Of a DNA stretch of 64,000 nucleotides, positions 53,668 through 63,371 are shown piece after piece (positions within the stretch are counted from its first letter, which is position 1; every line of letters starts with the position of its first letter). The notes beneath the pieces were generated by a model. That model was not told the DNA's origin. It saw only the letters and a list, made by a program, of their open reading frames with translations, and made no database searches. Source of the stretch: Paenibacillus baekrokdamisoli (GTDB lineage: Bacteria; Bacillota; Bacilli; Paenibacillales; Paenibacillaceae); the NCBI RefSeq assembly GCF_003945345.1, contig NZ_AP019308.1, positions 3,720,001-3,784,000 of the forward strand, written 5' to 3'. The position numbers were made by a program, and so were the translations under genes.

Positions 53668-54903
53668 TTAATAAGGAATATCAGGCTTATATTTAGGGCC
53701 ATCAACTGATAACAACTGATTACTCACATATCCCGCGTTAGAATATGCAGGTATATAAATTGTAAAAGATATTTTCCCATATTGAATCCACCCTTTTTTG
53801 GGTATGATCATCGCTGGCAAATCACCAACTTGCTTCATATAGATATGAGCCTGCTTATTTAGTGAGATACCCTTGTAATAGGCATCTTCATCAGGAGGAT
53901 CCATACCACTTACCATAAACGGTATATAAGATAATTGAGAAAACATTTTCGTATCTTTGTTGTAAACCACATGCGTCTTGGAGTACAGAACATAGCTTTG
54001 TTTCCATTTGCTAATCATCAAATCATGCCGATTAGGATCATTATTAAACCACTTGAGTGTATTAATATCAGGTAATAATTTGCGATTGGGATCCTTCGGG
54101 TCTTCGAGATCTATCGCAATTAACGCATCTAATTGCCATCGATATTTGTTATTCTTTGAATTGATAATCATTTTATCTTTGCGCCATAGTTCTTCTATCG
54201 TTTTTCCTTGATATTGATTAGCAGCCGTTACTAGAATCTCTGGCATAACCGTGAATATATTCGTTCCATGCCACATAATCTCAGCATTGCCGACCGCATA
54301 TTTATCTACGGGCAACTTTGCTCCACTCTTAACTGCAAAGATCCGGTTAATAATCGTAACCGCTTGCGCCCTTGTAGTTGTTTCCCCTTCGCCAAGCCTG
54401 CCATCACCTAAACCCGTTATTAGACCCTTTTTCGTTGCTAGATACATCCATCTCAAATCATCGGTGGTCGAGTCTCCTATTCCTCTTACAGCAATGCGAG
54501 ACATTTGTTTACGATTAATGAAGGCATCCCAATTCGTATCTTTAAAGTCCGATGTTACCGTAAGCTTGGCCTCTGCAGCTGCTGCCGCATAAACCGTATA
54601 CCAGGAGCCGGTCGTATATTCTCCGACCGGTAGGTGAAGAGCAGTAACCACCATTTTAATAAACTCGGCTCTTGATACATTCGCATCTGGCTTGAAGGTG
54701 CCATCTGGATAACCTGATACATACCCTTCCTTAACGGCTTGTGCAATACTGGATTTTGCCCAGTGATTAGCTTTTACATCCGTAAAGCTACCTGTAGTTA
54801 TCGTTAACGGCTCAGCATGAGAATTGTCTGAGCTTGCAACAGTACCAGCAATAATTGAACTAAGAACAACCAAACTAGCAAGTAAGCTGGAATATCGTTT
54901 CAT
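53668..54903 (-). CDS. SLH-domain surface protein, subfamily B, copy 3
   Basis: The product is about 411 residues from ATG 54903. It is the promoter-proximal copy of the tandem. It shares the signal and SLH repeats with its neighbours, with small changes such as a longer alanine run (YAAAAAEAKLTVTSDF). Its distinctive C-terminal stretch is GMDPPDEDAYYKGISLNKQA. The ends of all three proteins converge again on LLSVDGPKY-PDIPY. The role may be S-layer or cell-wall attachment; no enzyme motif is visible in the C-terminal domain. Confidence 0.92.
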   Translation of the reverse strand: MKRYSSLLASLVVLSSIIAGTVASSDNSHAEPLTITTGSFTDVKANHWAKSSIAQAVKEGYVSGYPDGTFKPDANVSRAEFIKMVVTALHLPVGEYTTGSWYTVYAAAAAEAKLTVTSDFKDTNWDAFINRKQMSRIAVRGIGDSTTDDLRWMYLATKKGLITGLGDGRLGEGETTTRAQAVTIINRIFAVKSGAKLPVDKYAVGNAEIMWHGTNIFTVMPEILVTAANQYQGKTIEELWRKDKMIINSKNNKYRWQLDALIAIDLEDPKDPNRKLLPDINTLKWFNNDPNRHDLMISKWKQSYVLYSKTHVVYNKDTKMFSQLSYIPFMVSGMDPPDEDAYYKGISLNKQAHIYMKQVGDLPAMIIPKKGWIQYGKISFTIYIPAYSNAGYVSNQLLSVDGPKYKPDIPY

Positions 54904-55102
54904 TATAAGTTCCTCCAAATTATAGTTATCACATTAAAAATCTGCTCAATCACACTCTACAGATTCTGACAAGGCTTCGGGAAGTATCCCGCAGCAGCAG
55001 CTTCTTTTTCATTTGCGAACTTTTCAATTACAGTATCGGGATAATTACAAGTCTCGCGGTAAGCGGCTCCCTTTTGACCATGATGTCATTGTCTTTAAAA
55101 TA

Positions 55103-55136
55103 AACGACCTCCCCAACTCAGGGCAGGGAGGCCGTT
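55103..55136 (-). terminator. Hairpin terminator upstream of the SLH array
   Basis: AACGACCTCCC and GGGAGGCCGTT pair with one mismatch around a 12-nt loop. On the minus strand the hairpin is followed by TATTTTAAAG. It would stop read-through from the glycoside hydrolase operon into the SLH array. I see no gene in 54950-55100 or in 55140-55420. Confidence 0.55.
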
Positions 55137-55423
55137 GACTAACTATTACTTATGGCTGAGTAAAGACAATTCCCGAATCGAATTATTTTTATCACGAATT
55201 ACTGAGGAGAGAATAGACACGGTCGACATTGCTAAAGGTGGTAGTAAAATAGTCATCCATGCAAAAGTCTGATCTTCTGTATGCACCTTTTATCACCACT
55301 ATATGTAATTTTTTTCATTAAGAATGAAAATTCGACGTATAACGGCAAAATCCTCCAAATTATTTTAAAAATTATTCCTTATAACCCAGAATAAAAATAA
55401 ACAATAGAATAACAACAGACAGC

Positions 55424-55458
55424 AGAAATCCCGATAGCATTGTGCTACCGGGATTTCT
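55424..55458. terminator. Strong hairpin in the intergenic region
   Basis: AGAAATCCCGATAGCA and TGCTACCGGGATTTCT form a 16-bp stem with one mismatch and a 3-nt loop. The stem is strong in both directions. It lies between the SLH array and the AraC fragment and is probably a bidirectional terminator of a lost gene. Confidence 0.6.
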
Positions 55459-55664
55459 CGTTTACTTGACAGGCGGAAGAATCGAAGCATCTCAAATTGG
55501 GATTATCCCCGCCTGCTTGTCAAAGATATTGCCGAACAAGCGAAAATAGCTTGACTAAATAATCGATCGGATCATATGAGCGGCAGGCGCCTTTGAACGA
55601 TCTTCCACAGGAGATATGGTTCCTTCTCCGGCTGCCTGGGGCACATTCAACAAAACGATCGGAA

Positions 55665-55846
55665 CCCAAATATACCAACATGCTCAAAATTCAAAAAGCC
55701 AAATTTTTATTGAAAAGCACGAATCGATCCGTACAAGAAATCTCTAAAAACGTCGGCATCTCGGACACTTTTATTTCAGCAAGCTTTTTAAACAATACGA
55801 GAAGATCAGTCCTACCGTATTCCGTGAACGCATGACCCCATCCTGA
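55665..55846 (+). pseudogene. AraC-type HTH fragment with frameshift
   Basis: The frame reads LKIQKAKFLLKSTNRSVQEI, then SKNVGISDTF, the second half of an AraC DNA-binding domain. It then shifts by one base at about 55768, after which YFSKLFKQYEKISPTVFRER completes the motif to a stop near 55846. Nothing of the receiver or sensor part remains upstream. It is a dead remnant of a response regulator or AraC protein. Confidence 0.7.
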
Positions 55847-55934
55847 TATCGGGCAGGCACATGTATGTCTATCCCTTTACGGCGCCACCGATCAAACTTT
55901 TGGGCTTATCCATCTTGGTTGGCCTCATTAGGTT

Positions 55935-57917
55935 CTATTTAAACTTTATATCCCCATAATGCCCCTTGAAATCTATATACTGTTCCATGTTTTTAACAGA
56001 CAATAACGTATCATTAATTTTAAAATTCTTAAACAAAATTCCCCGCACATTATGGATTTCGTCAACACCATAAATTAGAGATTTGCGTGGAAGCTTACCG
56101 TGGTAGGTGATGTCATTAAAGGAGATGTTGCTTACAGAACCCGGTGAAATTCCAGCAGCCATCTCATCTGTCTTGATTTGAAAGAGCATAGAATCTTCCG
56201 GAGCTTCAAACTCATCGATATGAATATTTTTAAAAGCAATATTGCTTATTTTGTTGCCGCCTGTTGCCCAGATTTGAATGGCACCGTTATATTTATTCAG
56301 ATCCCACACGCCTCGCTGATTCAAGATATAGATGTTTTCAAAGTTAACCTTATCGATAGAGGCGCCTGGGGTGTTACCCAAGCCCAGCAATATGGGGCGG
56401 GCATTATCTGCCCAGAAGATGGAGTCCTTCACCGTTATATTTGAAGTCTCTCCATAATGATAAATGACAAAGTTATCGTCCGTTGTTCTAATAAATACGC
56501 CTGAAACACTGGCGTTTTTGCTGCCGGAGAGGTGGATGCCATCAGCATTAACCATAGAACCGAAGAAATTTATGTTTTTGATCGACGTTTGGTCAGTAAA
56601 GTTCATAACAACCGACCACATGGGATAATCGATCAGTGTAATGCCTTCCAACGATGAATTTGTACCTTTAGTAATCCATATCGCTCCGCTTCGTCCCTCT
56701 GCGTAATTTCTAGGCCGCAAAAGATCTCCCCCATACATGATACCGCGGCCCCTGATTGCGATATTGCTCTGGTCATCTGCAGAAATTGACCCTTTGACAA
56801 CCGAACCTGGCGCCAAGTAAACAGTCGTGCCGCTTTGACTTATATAAAACGCTTCTCCCGCATGCCAATTGCCATAGCCAGTAGAAGAGATATATGAAGT
56901 GGATTCGTTGCCATCAACCACATTTAAGTAACCGGGGAAAGCTCCTCTTACCGCTTTTCCCTTTGCAATATTTGTTGAATCGTCCCCCTTTTTATAGAGC
57001 CTGAATTCGCTTGCTATAGATGTCATTACATAATTACTTGATCCGGTATTACCCAATAGGACAAGCTTTACAAATCTTGCCTTGACGTTGCTTAATATAT
57101 CGGTGACTGTTCCTTCCGTTTTGTTCTCGTATCCATCATATATTTGTACATACGGGTCGCCCGCTTTCTCCTTGGCCTCAATAATGAAACGCTGCGGTCC
57201 TTTTGCAAACCATTGAGAGTTGGTTGGCAGCTGCACCAAATCAAACTTTTCCAGTTGAATGGTATCCTCAAGGTCAAGCTCAACCCACATGCCCTTAGGC
57301 AACTCATGCTCGCCTGGCGTAAAATAATACGTATTTTTCCCGGCTGGCAAATAAAGCGGGATAGGGTCTCCGGGATTTACTACATAAACGTTCGCGGCGT
57401 CCTGTAAAGGAGCATTGTTCTCAGGCGTGTTTGAAAGGATGTGCAAGTTGCCCTCGCTCCAGCTGCCATTCACCATTATAGTAGGCTTTAAAGGGGCCTT
57501 GCCATTCTGTGTGAGCGAAAAGATTAATGTATTTCCCCCAGTTTTTCTGGCATCTATTCCATAAGCTGAAGGGCGTATTTCATAATCGTTTATTTCCCCT
57601 ATATTATAGGTCACCTTAAACTCAACTGTACCCGTAAAGTCAACGTTCACCATAGCCGCATCCGTAGGCACGTCTTGCTCCTTCTGCTCGCCGTTCTTTA
57701 CGTTGTATACATAAAGCCCCTTCCAGACTTTCTTCCCTTTCTCACGTATCCATACCGAAAAGCTATTATTTTTTTCTTTCCAGTCGGGAGTTTCCCAAGT
57801 AACGATTTTTGAGGAGATCTCCTTATCCTTATTTTCCAGGTTCACAGCATTCGCCTCCCCATTACTTAATAAGGTTGCCATCAAAAACAACACAAGCAGT
57901 ACCTTCATCTTCATCAC
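55935..57917 (-). CDS. Secreted beta-helix glycoside hydrolase (GH28/GH49-like)
   Basis: The 660-residue protein has a Sec signal (LLVLFLMATLLSNGEANA, about residues 6-24). An N-terminal beta-sandwich follows, with an inserted F5/8-type-C-like segment (about residues 250-345). A right-handed beta-helix then runs to the end. The helix holds NADGIHLSGSKNASV and IRTTDDNFVIYHYGE, matching the NxD and DD catalytic carboxylates of GH28 polygalacturonases and the GH49 dextranase group. It likely cuts an extracellular polysaccharide whose products enter through the adjacent LplABC-like transporter. GGAGGA precedes the GTG/ATG start. The exact polymer is not determinable. Confidence 0.82.
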   Translation of the reverse strand: MMKMKVLLVLFLMATLLSNGEANAVNLENKDKEISSKIVTWETPDWKEKNNSFSVWIREKGKKVWKGLYVYNVKNGEQKEQDVPTDAAMVNVDFTGTVEFKVTYNIGEINDYEIRPSAYGIDARKTGGNTLIFSLTQNGKAPLKPTIMVNGSWSEGNLHILSNTPENNAPLQDAANVYVVNPGDPIPLYLPAGKNTYYFTPGEHELPKGMWVELDLEDTIQLEKFDLVQLPTNSQWFAKGPQRFIIEAKEKAGDPYVQIYDGYENKTEGTVTDILSNVKARFVKLVLLGNTGSSNYVMTSIASEFRLYKKGDDSTNIAKGKAVRGAFPGYLNVVDGNESTSYISSTGYGNWHAGEAFYISQSGTTVYLAPGSVVKGSISADDQSNIAIRGRGIMYGGDLLRPRNYAEGRSGAIWITKGTNSSLEGITLIDYPMWSVVMNFTDQTSIKNINFFGSMVNADGIHLSGSKNASVSGVFIRTTDDNFVIYHYGETSNITVKDSIFWADNARPILLGLGNTPGASIDKVNFENIYILNQRGVWDLNKYNGAIQIWATGGNKISNIAFKNIHIDEFEAPEDSMLFQIKTDEMAAGISPGSVSNISFNDITYHGKLPRKSLIYGVDEIHNVRGILFKNFKINDTLLSVKNMEQYIDFKGHYGDIKFK

Positions 57918-57960
57918 AAATCATTCCTCCCAATATAATGTAATTATTCCACGCACAATG

Positions 57961-57976
57961 ATTGAAGCGCTTACAA
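57961..57976 (-). promoter_or_regulatory. cre (CcpA) site candidate upstream of the glycoside hydrolase gene
   Basis: On the minus strand TTGTAAGCGCTTCAAT fits WTGNAANCGNWNNCWW with one mismatch. It lies about 45 bp upstream of the hydrolase start and downstream of the permease stop, a good place for catabolite repression of the last gene. Confidence 0.5.
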
Positions 57977-58009
57977 TATTGAATGTTTTAAAAGCTTCAT
58001 ACCGGCAGC

Positions 58010-58906
58010 CTATCCTTTCACGCTGCCGAGCACGATGCCCTTCATGAAATATTTTTGCAGAAAAGGGTAGAGAACGAGCACAGGCAGTGCAGCCAGAAAA
58101 ATTTGCGAAGCTTTGGTTGTACGGTCGGATACCTCCGCCAGTGCTTTCATATCGTCCGCGGTCAGATTTCCCCCAGCGGTGAATAGCTCCGTACTCACAA
58201 CAAGTGTCTGCAGATAGGTCTGCAGCGGATAATTCGTCGGCGAGTTCATATAGATCAGGCCGTCGAACCAGGAATTCCACTGACCTACGCATGTAAACAG
58301 CAGAATTGTCGCCAGTGCAGGCATTGATATCGGAACCATCATTTTCCACAGCAGCTGCCAGTGGGTACAGCCGTCAACAAGTGCAGCCTCCTGAATTTCC
58401 TTCGGTGTACCACGAAAGAAATTGAGCAGCAGCACAATGTTAAACACCGCCACAGCACCTGGAAATACAAGTGCCCAGACAGTATCGAGCATATGGTAGT
58501 TTCGAATGACCATGTAAGTAGGAATTAATCCCCCGCTAAACAGGATTGTCACAAAGAAAAACCACACATAAAAGGTTCGCATGGGAAAGTCCGTCCGTTC
58601 CTTTGACAGCGGATAAGCGGAGATAATGACCACCAATAAACTGATGATCGTTCCCAAGACAACCCGCTGAATGGAGACTAGAAGTGACTGCAAAAATTCC
58701 GGTTTGGACAGCGCGTATTTGTAGGAGCTCAGTGTAAAATCAACCGGCCACAGCTTGACTGCCCCCGCCGTTGCCGCCGAGCTTGAGCTAAAGGACAGAG
58801 CCAGTATGTTAATGAGAGGAAGCAAGCAAACAACGGCTAAGGCAATCAGAAATACATTATTGCAAATAAGAAAAACTCTTCGTCCAAGTGAAACATTGAA
58901 GTCCAT
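58010..58906 (-). CDS. Carbohydrate ABC transporter permease, LplC type
   Basis: The 298-residue membrane protein has about six helices, the EAA loop IQEAALVDGCTHWQLLWKMM and the ending FLQKYFMKGIVLGSVKG, typical of LplC/YtcP permeases. It follows the LplB-type gene by about 18 bp and precedes the glycoside hydrolase gene. The EAA loop would contact a shared ATPase, as none is encoded in the operon. Confidence 0.94.
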   Translation of the reverse strand: MDFNVSLGRRVFLICNNVFLIALAVVCLLPLINILALSFSSSSAATAGAVKLWPVDFTLSSYKYALSKPEFLQSLLVSIQRVVLGTIISLLVVIISAYPLSKERTDFPMRTFYVWFFFVTILFSGGLIPTYMVIRNYHMLDTVWALVFPGAVAVFNIVLLLNFFRGTPKEIQEAALVDGCTHWQLLWKMMVPISMPALATILLFTCVGQWNSWFDGLIYMNSPTNYPLQTYLQTLVVSTELFTAGGNLTADDMKALAEVSDRTTKASQIFLAALPVLVLYPFLQKYFMKGIVLGSVKG

Positions 58907-58923
58907 GACTGCCTCTCCTTTCC

Positions 58924-59838
58924 TTAAAAAATACGGTAACCGGCTAATCGATAAGCCAGCCAGTACGATGCTCCTACAAAAATCAAAGAGACCACCGATT
59001 TGAACAGGCCGACAGCTGTCGCAACCGCATATTGGGCATCGATAAGGCCAAGCCGATAGACGAAGGTGTCCAGAATATCCCCTGTCCGATAGACAAGCGG
59101 GTTATAAAGATTGAACACTTGGTCGAAGCCTGCATTCAGCACTCCGCCAAGGCCCAGCGTCGCCAGCAGTACAATGATCGGCAGCATGCCCGGCAGTGTC
59201 ACATGCATCGTCTGCTTCCATCTGCCCGCCCCATCCATTATGGCTGCTTCGTATAAGGTCGGATTGATGCTGGTAAGTGCAGCCAGATAAACAATTGTGC
59301 CAAACCCGAATTCCTTCCACACGTCCGTGACGACCAGCACATAAGGGAACAGCTTATCATTGCCGAGAAAAAATAACGGTTTCATTCCAAACCAGCTCAT
59401 CACCTCATTCAGCAGTCCATGTGAAGGTGAGAGAATATCGATCAGAATCCCGCCCAGAATGACCCACGAGAGGAAATGCGGCAAATAAACAAGCGTCTGT
59501 ACCGATCGCTTAATCGATGATTTCCGCACTTCATTAAGCAGCAAAGCCGTTACAATCGGTGCAATTTGACCGAAGATGATTTTCAGAAACGCAATAAAAA
59601 TCGTGTTCCATAACACCTGGCCAATTCCGGGCATCTGAAGCATAAATTCAAAATTATCCCATCCCACCCATTTGGAATCGAAGAAGCCTTTGGCGGGAAT
59701 GAAATTCTGGAAGGCAATGACGATTCCTGCCATCGGGATATAATGAAACATAATCAACAATACGATTCCGGGCACCAGCATCAGATGCAGAGGGAGATGC
59801 TTCTTCCAAGGTCTTCTTTTGACGGTCGCCGCTTGCAT
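58924..59838 (-). CDS. Carbohydrate ABC transporter permease, LplB type
   Basis: The product is about 304 residues. I use ATG 59838 because the ATG at 59847 sits directly on the AAAGGA ribosome site. It has six helices, IPMAGIVIAFQNFIPAKGFF in the first outside loop and the EAA loop LYEAAIMDGAGRWKQTMHVT. These are hallmarks of LplB/YteP-type permeases for oligosaccharides from plant or algal polymers. It lies between the LplA-like and LplC-like genes. Confidence 0.94.
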   Translation of the reverse strand: MQAATVKRRPWKKHLPLHLMLVPGIVLLIMFHYIPMAGIVIAFQNFIPAKGFFDSKWVGWDNFEFMLQMPGIGQVLWNTIFIAFLKIIFGQIAPIVTALLLNEVRKSSIKRSVQTLVYLPHFLSWVILGGILIDILSPSHGLLNEVMSWFGMKPLFFLGNDKLFPYVLVVTDVWKEFGFGTIVYLAALTSINPTLYEAAIMDGAGRWKQTMHVTLPGMLPIIVLLATLGLGGVLNAGFDQVFNLYNPLVYRTGDILDTFVYRLGLIDAQYAVATAVGLFKSVVSLIFVGASYWLAYRLAGYRIF

Positions 59839-59916
59839 CGTTATCATTCCTTTCTATGCTGATGGAGTAAGGAGGGAAGCAAGCAAATCGAGTCCCGCTT
59901 CCTCTCCATTCTCTGG

Positions 59917-61644
59917 CTATTGTTTAGCCTTATACCATTCGTTGACCTCAGCAGTAATCGCATCCCCGCCAAATTTCTTCCAATCGGCAACAAACTTATC
60001 GAACTCGCCTATATCCGATTGCCCCATAATAATCTTCGTGAACACTTCCAGCTTCATCTTATCCAGCGTGCTTTTCTTCGCGGTCATCGTGGGCGTGCTC
60101 GGTCCCGAATATTCGTCAACCAGGTACTTGTTATCCTTCACATAGTCGCTGACTACATTCATGCCGCCTCCAGGTCCAGCCCATTTATAAGAAGACCAGG
60201 CCTGCCCTTCCTCGTTGCTGTCTGCAAATTTGCCCGACAACCACAGCTGGTAGAGATCATAATGATGCTTTACATCGGCAATCGGATTATCCACATACTT
60301 CCCGGCATCAACCGATGCCTGAACGCCTCGGTGAATATTAATCAGCTCCAGCGGATCACTTATGATGACAGCTGCAAATGCTGATACATTAATTTCCTTA
60401 TTCTCTCCGCCGTACCAATAAGCGTCCAGACGTCCTTCCGGACCATACTGCTTCTCTACCGCAAAATTAAGCAGCTTCACGAGCGCCTCCGGATGCTCGA
60501 AGCCTTTGCGAACGACATAATAGTTCCCGACCGGAATGCCGCCTGAGGTGCTGGCTGGCTTGTCGTCAAAGGAAATCAGCGGATACGGCTTCCAATCCGA
60601 CTTTTCCTTCTTGTAGTGATCCGTCAGCGGCCACCACACGGCGCCCTCGCCTGAGTAGAACATGCCCGTTTTGTTGGAGGCAATCAGCTCGTAAGCTTTA
60701 GCCTGATCCTTGACCGCAAACTCCGAATCGATAAGACCTGCTTTGAACATTTCCTGCAGCTTCTGCAGCGCCGGCTTGAGTCCCGGCTGTATATCCCCGT
60801 AGACGAGCTGACCGGAATCGTCCTTGACCCAGCGGCCCGGATAAGCATGGAAGCTTTCGAAGAAGCCCATCAAGGAATTCAAATCCTTATTGATTCCACC
60901 CAGCCCTATCGTGTCCTTCTGCTTGTTGCCATCAGGATCTTGATTGGCAAAGGCCTCGGCGATATGATATACGTCCTCCATCGTCTTGGGCTCTGACAAA
61001 TTAAGCTTCTTCAACCAATCCTGCCTGATCCACAGCATCTGCGCCCCGGTACCCGTGAAGGTAACGCCAGGCAGCGCAAGCAGTTTTCCTTCGAAGGTTG
61101 AGGCCTTCATTCCGTTGCCACCATCATTAGTAATGATCCGCTTCGTTTTATCCGAAGCATATTTCTCGAATACGTCCGTCATGTCCTCGACCATATCGGC
61201 ATCGACCAGGCGCTTCAGCTCATTGGCCGACACCGTCAAAATATCTGGAATATCACCGGATGCAATGGTGACATTCATTTTTTGCTGCCACTGGGTCTGC
61301 GGAACACTCCACTTATTGGTCAGCTTAATGCCAAGATCCTCCGCATAGGAGCGGTACCAGATATTGTTGTCTATGCTGTCGCCCTTCTCGAACTTGATGG
61401 ATGGCGGGAGCGACCTTACGGTTGTCACTTCAATCGCAGGCTCGTATTTGCCCATCGGGTCAGCGGCGGCTGGCTTGTCTCCCGTATTCCCTGTGCCCTT
61501 GCTGTCTCCTTTGTTTGCAGTGTTTTCTTTCTTACCCGTGTTCCCATTAGCTCCGTTATTCGTATTGCTGCTGCATGCTGTCATAAAAAGAAGCATTACC
61601 GCTGCGGCGAATATCAGATATCGCTTCAAGCTTGCTTGTTGCAT
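59917..61644 (-). CDS. Extracellular solute-binding lipoprotein, LplA type
   Basis: The product is about 575 residues from ATG 61644, with AAGGGGG upstream. The lipoprotein signal ends in LLFMTACSSN. A Gly/Asn/Thr/Lys linker and a large binding domain follow (MGKYEPAIEVTTVRSLPPSI, TFTGTGAQMLWIRQDWLKKL, TSGGIPVGNYYVVRKGFEHP). The length and motifs match LplA/YtcQ-type receptors for long oligosaccharides. It follows the response regulator gene and is preceded by a cre site, so CcpA repression is likely. Confidence 0.93.
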   Translation of the reverse strand: MQQASLKRYLIFAAAVMLLFMTACSSNTNNGANGNTGKKENTANKGDSKGTGNTGDKPAAADPMGKYEPAIEVTTVRSLPPSIKFEKGDSIDNNIWYRSYAEDLGIKLTNKWSVPQTQWQQKMNVTIASGDIPDILTVSANELKRLVDADMVEDMTDVFEKYASDKTKRIITNDGGNGMKASTFEGKLLALPGVTFTGTGAQMLWIRQDWLKKLNLSEPKTMEDVYHIAEAFANQDPDGNKQKDTIGLGGINKDLNSLMGFFESFHAYPGRWVKDDSGQLVYGDIQPGLKPALQKLQEMFKAGLIDSEFAVKDQAKAYELIASNKTGMFYSGEGAVWWPLTDHYKKEKSDWKPYPLISFDDKPASTSGGIPVGNYYVVRKGFEHPEALVKLLNFAVEKQYGPEGRLDAYWYGGENKEINVSAFAAVIISDPLELINIHRGVQASVDAGKYVDNPIADVKHHYDLYQLWLSGKFADSNEEGQAWSSYKWAGPGGGMNVVSDYVKDNKYLVDEYSGPSTPTMTAKKSTLDKMKLEVFTKIIMGQSDIGEFDKFVADWKKFGGDAITAEVNEWYKAKQ

Positions 61645-61661
61645 GTTCAATCCCCCTTATG

Positions 61662-61677
61662 TTGTAAACGCTATCAC
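61662..61677. promoter_or_regulatory. cre (CcpA) site in front of the LplA-like gene
   Basis: TGTAAACGCTATCA (61663-61676) matches TGWAANCGNTNWCA at every position. It lies about 20 bp upstream of the binding-protein start, between it and the regulator gene. It would let CcpA block transport and hydrolase expression when preferred sugars are present. Confidence 0.65.
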
Positions 61678-61745
61678 TTGCTTGAATCAAGTATAAGCCC
61701 GTTACATTGACTTACGTAACAGGCCATTTCTTTACTTCTTCTTAT

Positions 61746-63371
61746 CTATTTTTTACATCGTTCTTCGAGCGCCCGGTAATCCTGGGGTGTATGACCGCTT
61801 GCTTTCTTGAAGAACCTTGTAAAATGGGGCGGTGAAATAAAGCCAAGCGCGGCACTGATTTCATGAATTTTCAGATCCGGTTGAAACAGCATCTTCATGG
61901 CTTCCTTCAGCTTCGTCTCATGGATGTAGGCGAGCACATTCGTGCCCGTTACCTTTTTGAAAGCCCTGGATAAATAAGAGGGATTCCATTGTACTACCTC
62001 GGATAAACGCACCAAAGAGAGATCTTCGCCCAGGTGATCGTGAATATAACTCTTCACGAGATCGATTGTCCGATCGCGGCGTTCCGCCTGATCCTGCTGC
62101 TGCAGTTCAAAGATCGTGATCGCCAGCCGGTAATAATAATCTATCCATGACGCCGGATCAAGCTGAACACCTGAAGGCTGCATTAAAACCGACAAATCGG
62201 TGCGAGCCGATAGACGCTCCTGCAAATTGAACCGATGGATATGGCGCAGGAAAACGAGCGAAAGCGCAGAATAAACCGATTCGAGCCGCACAGGCTCGGC
62301 TGTGATACGCTTCCAGACGGAATCGAAGGCTTCCGCCTGGCCGGTGGCTAGATATTCGCCCAACAGATCCGTTTTGCGCAGCATCTTCGTCCGAGAGAGC
62401 TCCGTCTCATCGAATTCGACCTGAACAACCCCGTTCCGCTCACCAGATTGACGATGATATTCATGCTCCAGCATAGCCCAGCGGTCGGCGATGTCTTCCC
62501 ATTCGCAAGGCGATCGGTCCAGCAAACAGAACAACGAAATATCGAAGGAGCGCAGACAGGCTGCCTCCGCATTCTCCGCATATTCCCGGACAGCTAGCAG
62601 AATACCACTCCATGAAGCAGGCTCTTCCGATTGTTCTTCCGGATGGCTCGCTGCTGGTTGTATGAACCAGACCATTGTGTCCTTGTCGACAAATATATAC
62701 TTCATATGCAGGTGGGAATAACCGTATTGCTCATCGATCACCTTCATCCCCGCATGCAGCTGCGCCTTGCCGGCCTGCCGCGTTCCGAAATCGCCCCCCA
62801 TTAGCTTGGCCATCATGAGGAGGACTGGACGCTTCGGATCCAGCGGAATACGCAGCTCCTCGAATTGGTCGGACCTGTCCAGCGTATCGGACGCTTCACC
62901 ATAGAGAAGTTCGCTTAACAGCTCGTTCTGCAGCAGCGGCAGCGTCTGCTCCATCTGCTGCATCGCCTTGGCCATAAGTCCTTCGATCTGCTGTTCTCCA
63001 GCTATATCCTCAGCCAGTTTGCCGATCGTCTCCAAAATCGTCTCATGGTCCTCGGTCTTAAGCAGATAGCTGGTATTGTCATAATGTATAGCCTCGTACA
63101 CATAATCAAATTCACTATACCCCGTCAGAAAGACAACCTTGCACCTTGGCCACAGACTGCGAATATGCTTATGAAGCTCCAGTCCGCTTAGAACGGGCAT
63201 CCGAATATCGGTCATTACAATGTCGAACTTCCCCCTCCTTAACCATTCGAGTGCCGTCTTCCCAGAATAGGCCTTGTATAATTCGAACTCGAACGGAAAA
63301 CGTTCCTGCAGAAGTGTGTGGAGACCGTCCGCAATATCGGGCTCGTCATCAACGATTAACAATCGAAGCAT
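61746..63371 (-). CDS. Response regulator, receiver plus AraC-type HTH (YesN-like)
   Basis: The 541-residue regulator has VDDE at residues 7-10, phospho-acceptor D55 in IVMTDIRMP and K105 in LLKTED, where Thr replaces the usual Pro. It has a long variable middle and a C-terminal AraC HTH (LSEVVQWNPSYLSRAFKKVT, then ALGFISPPHFTRFFKKASGH). It overlaps the end of the sensor kinase gene by 23 bp and precedes the LplA-like gene, so it most likely activates the polysaccharide uptake operon. Confidence 0.94.
   Translation of the reverse strand: MLRLLIVDDEPDIADGLHTLLQERFPFEFELYKAYSGKTALEWLRRGKFDIVMTDIRMPVLSGLELHKHIRSLWPRCKVVFLTGYSEFDYVYEAIHYDNTSYLLKTEDHETILETIGKLAEDIAGEQQIEGLMAKAMQQMEQTLPLLQNELLSELLYGEASDTLDRSDQFEELRIPLDPKRPVLLMMAKLMGGDFGTRQAGKAQLHAGMKVIDEQYGYSHLHMKYIFVDKDTMVWFIQPAASHPEEQSEEPASWSGILLAVREYAENAEAACLRSFDISLFCLLDRSPCEWEDIADRWAMLEHEYHRQSGERNGVVQVEFDETELSRTKMLRKTDLLGEYLATGQAEAFDSVWKRITAEPVRLESVYSALSLVFLRHIHRFNLQERLSARTDLSVLMQPSGVQLDPASWIDYYYRLAITIFELQQQDQAERRDRTIDLVKSYIHDHLGEDLSLVRLSEVVQWNPSYLSRAFKKVTGTNVLAYIHETKLKEAMKMLFQPDLKIHEISAALGFISPPHFTRFFKKASGHTPQDYRALEERCKK

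Noticed and set aside
57921..58349. 142-codon minus-strand ORF at the end of the LplC-type permease gene
   Set aside because: Out-of-frame overlap with a clear permease that keeps its EAA loop and C-terminus.
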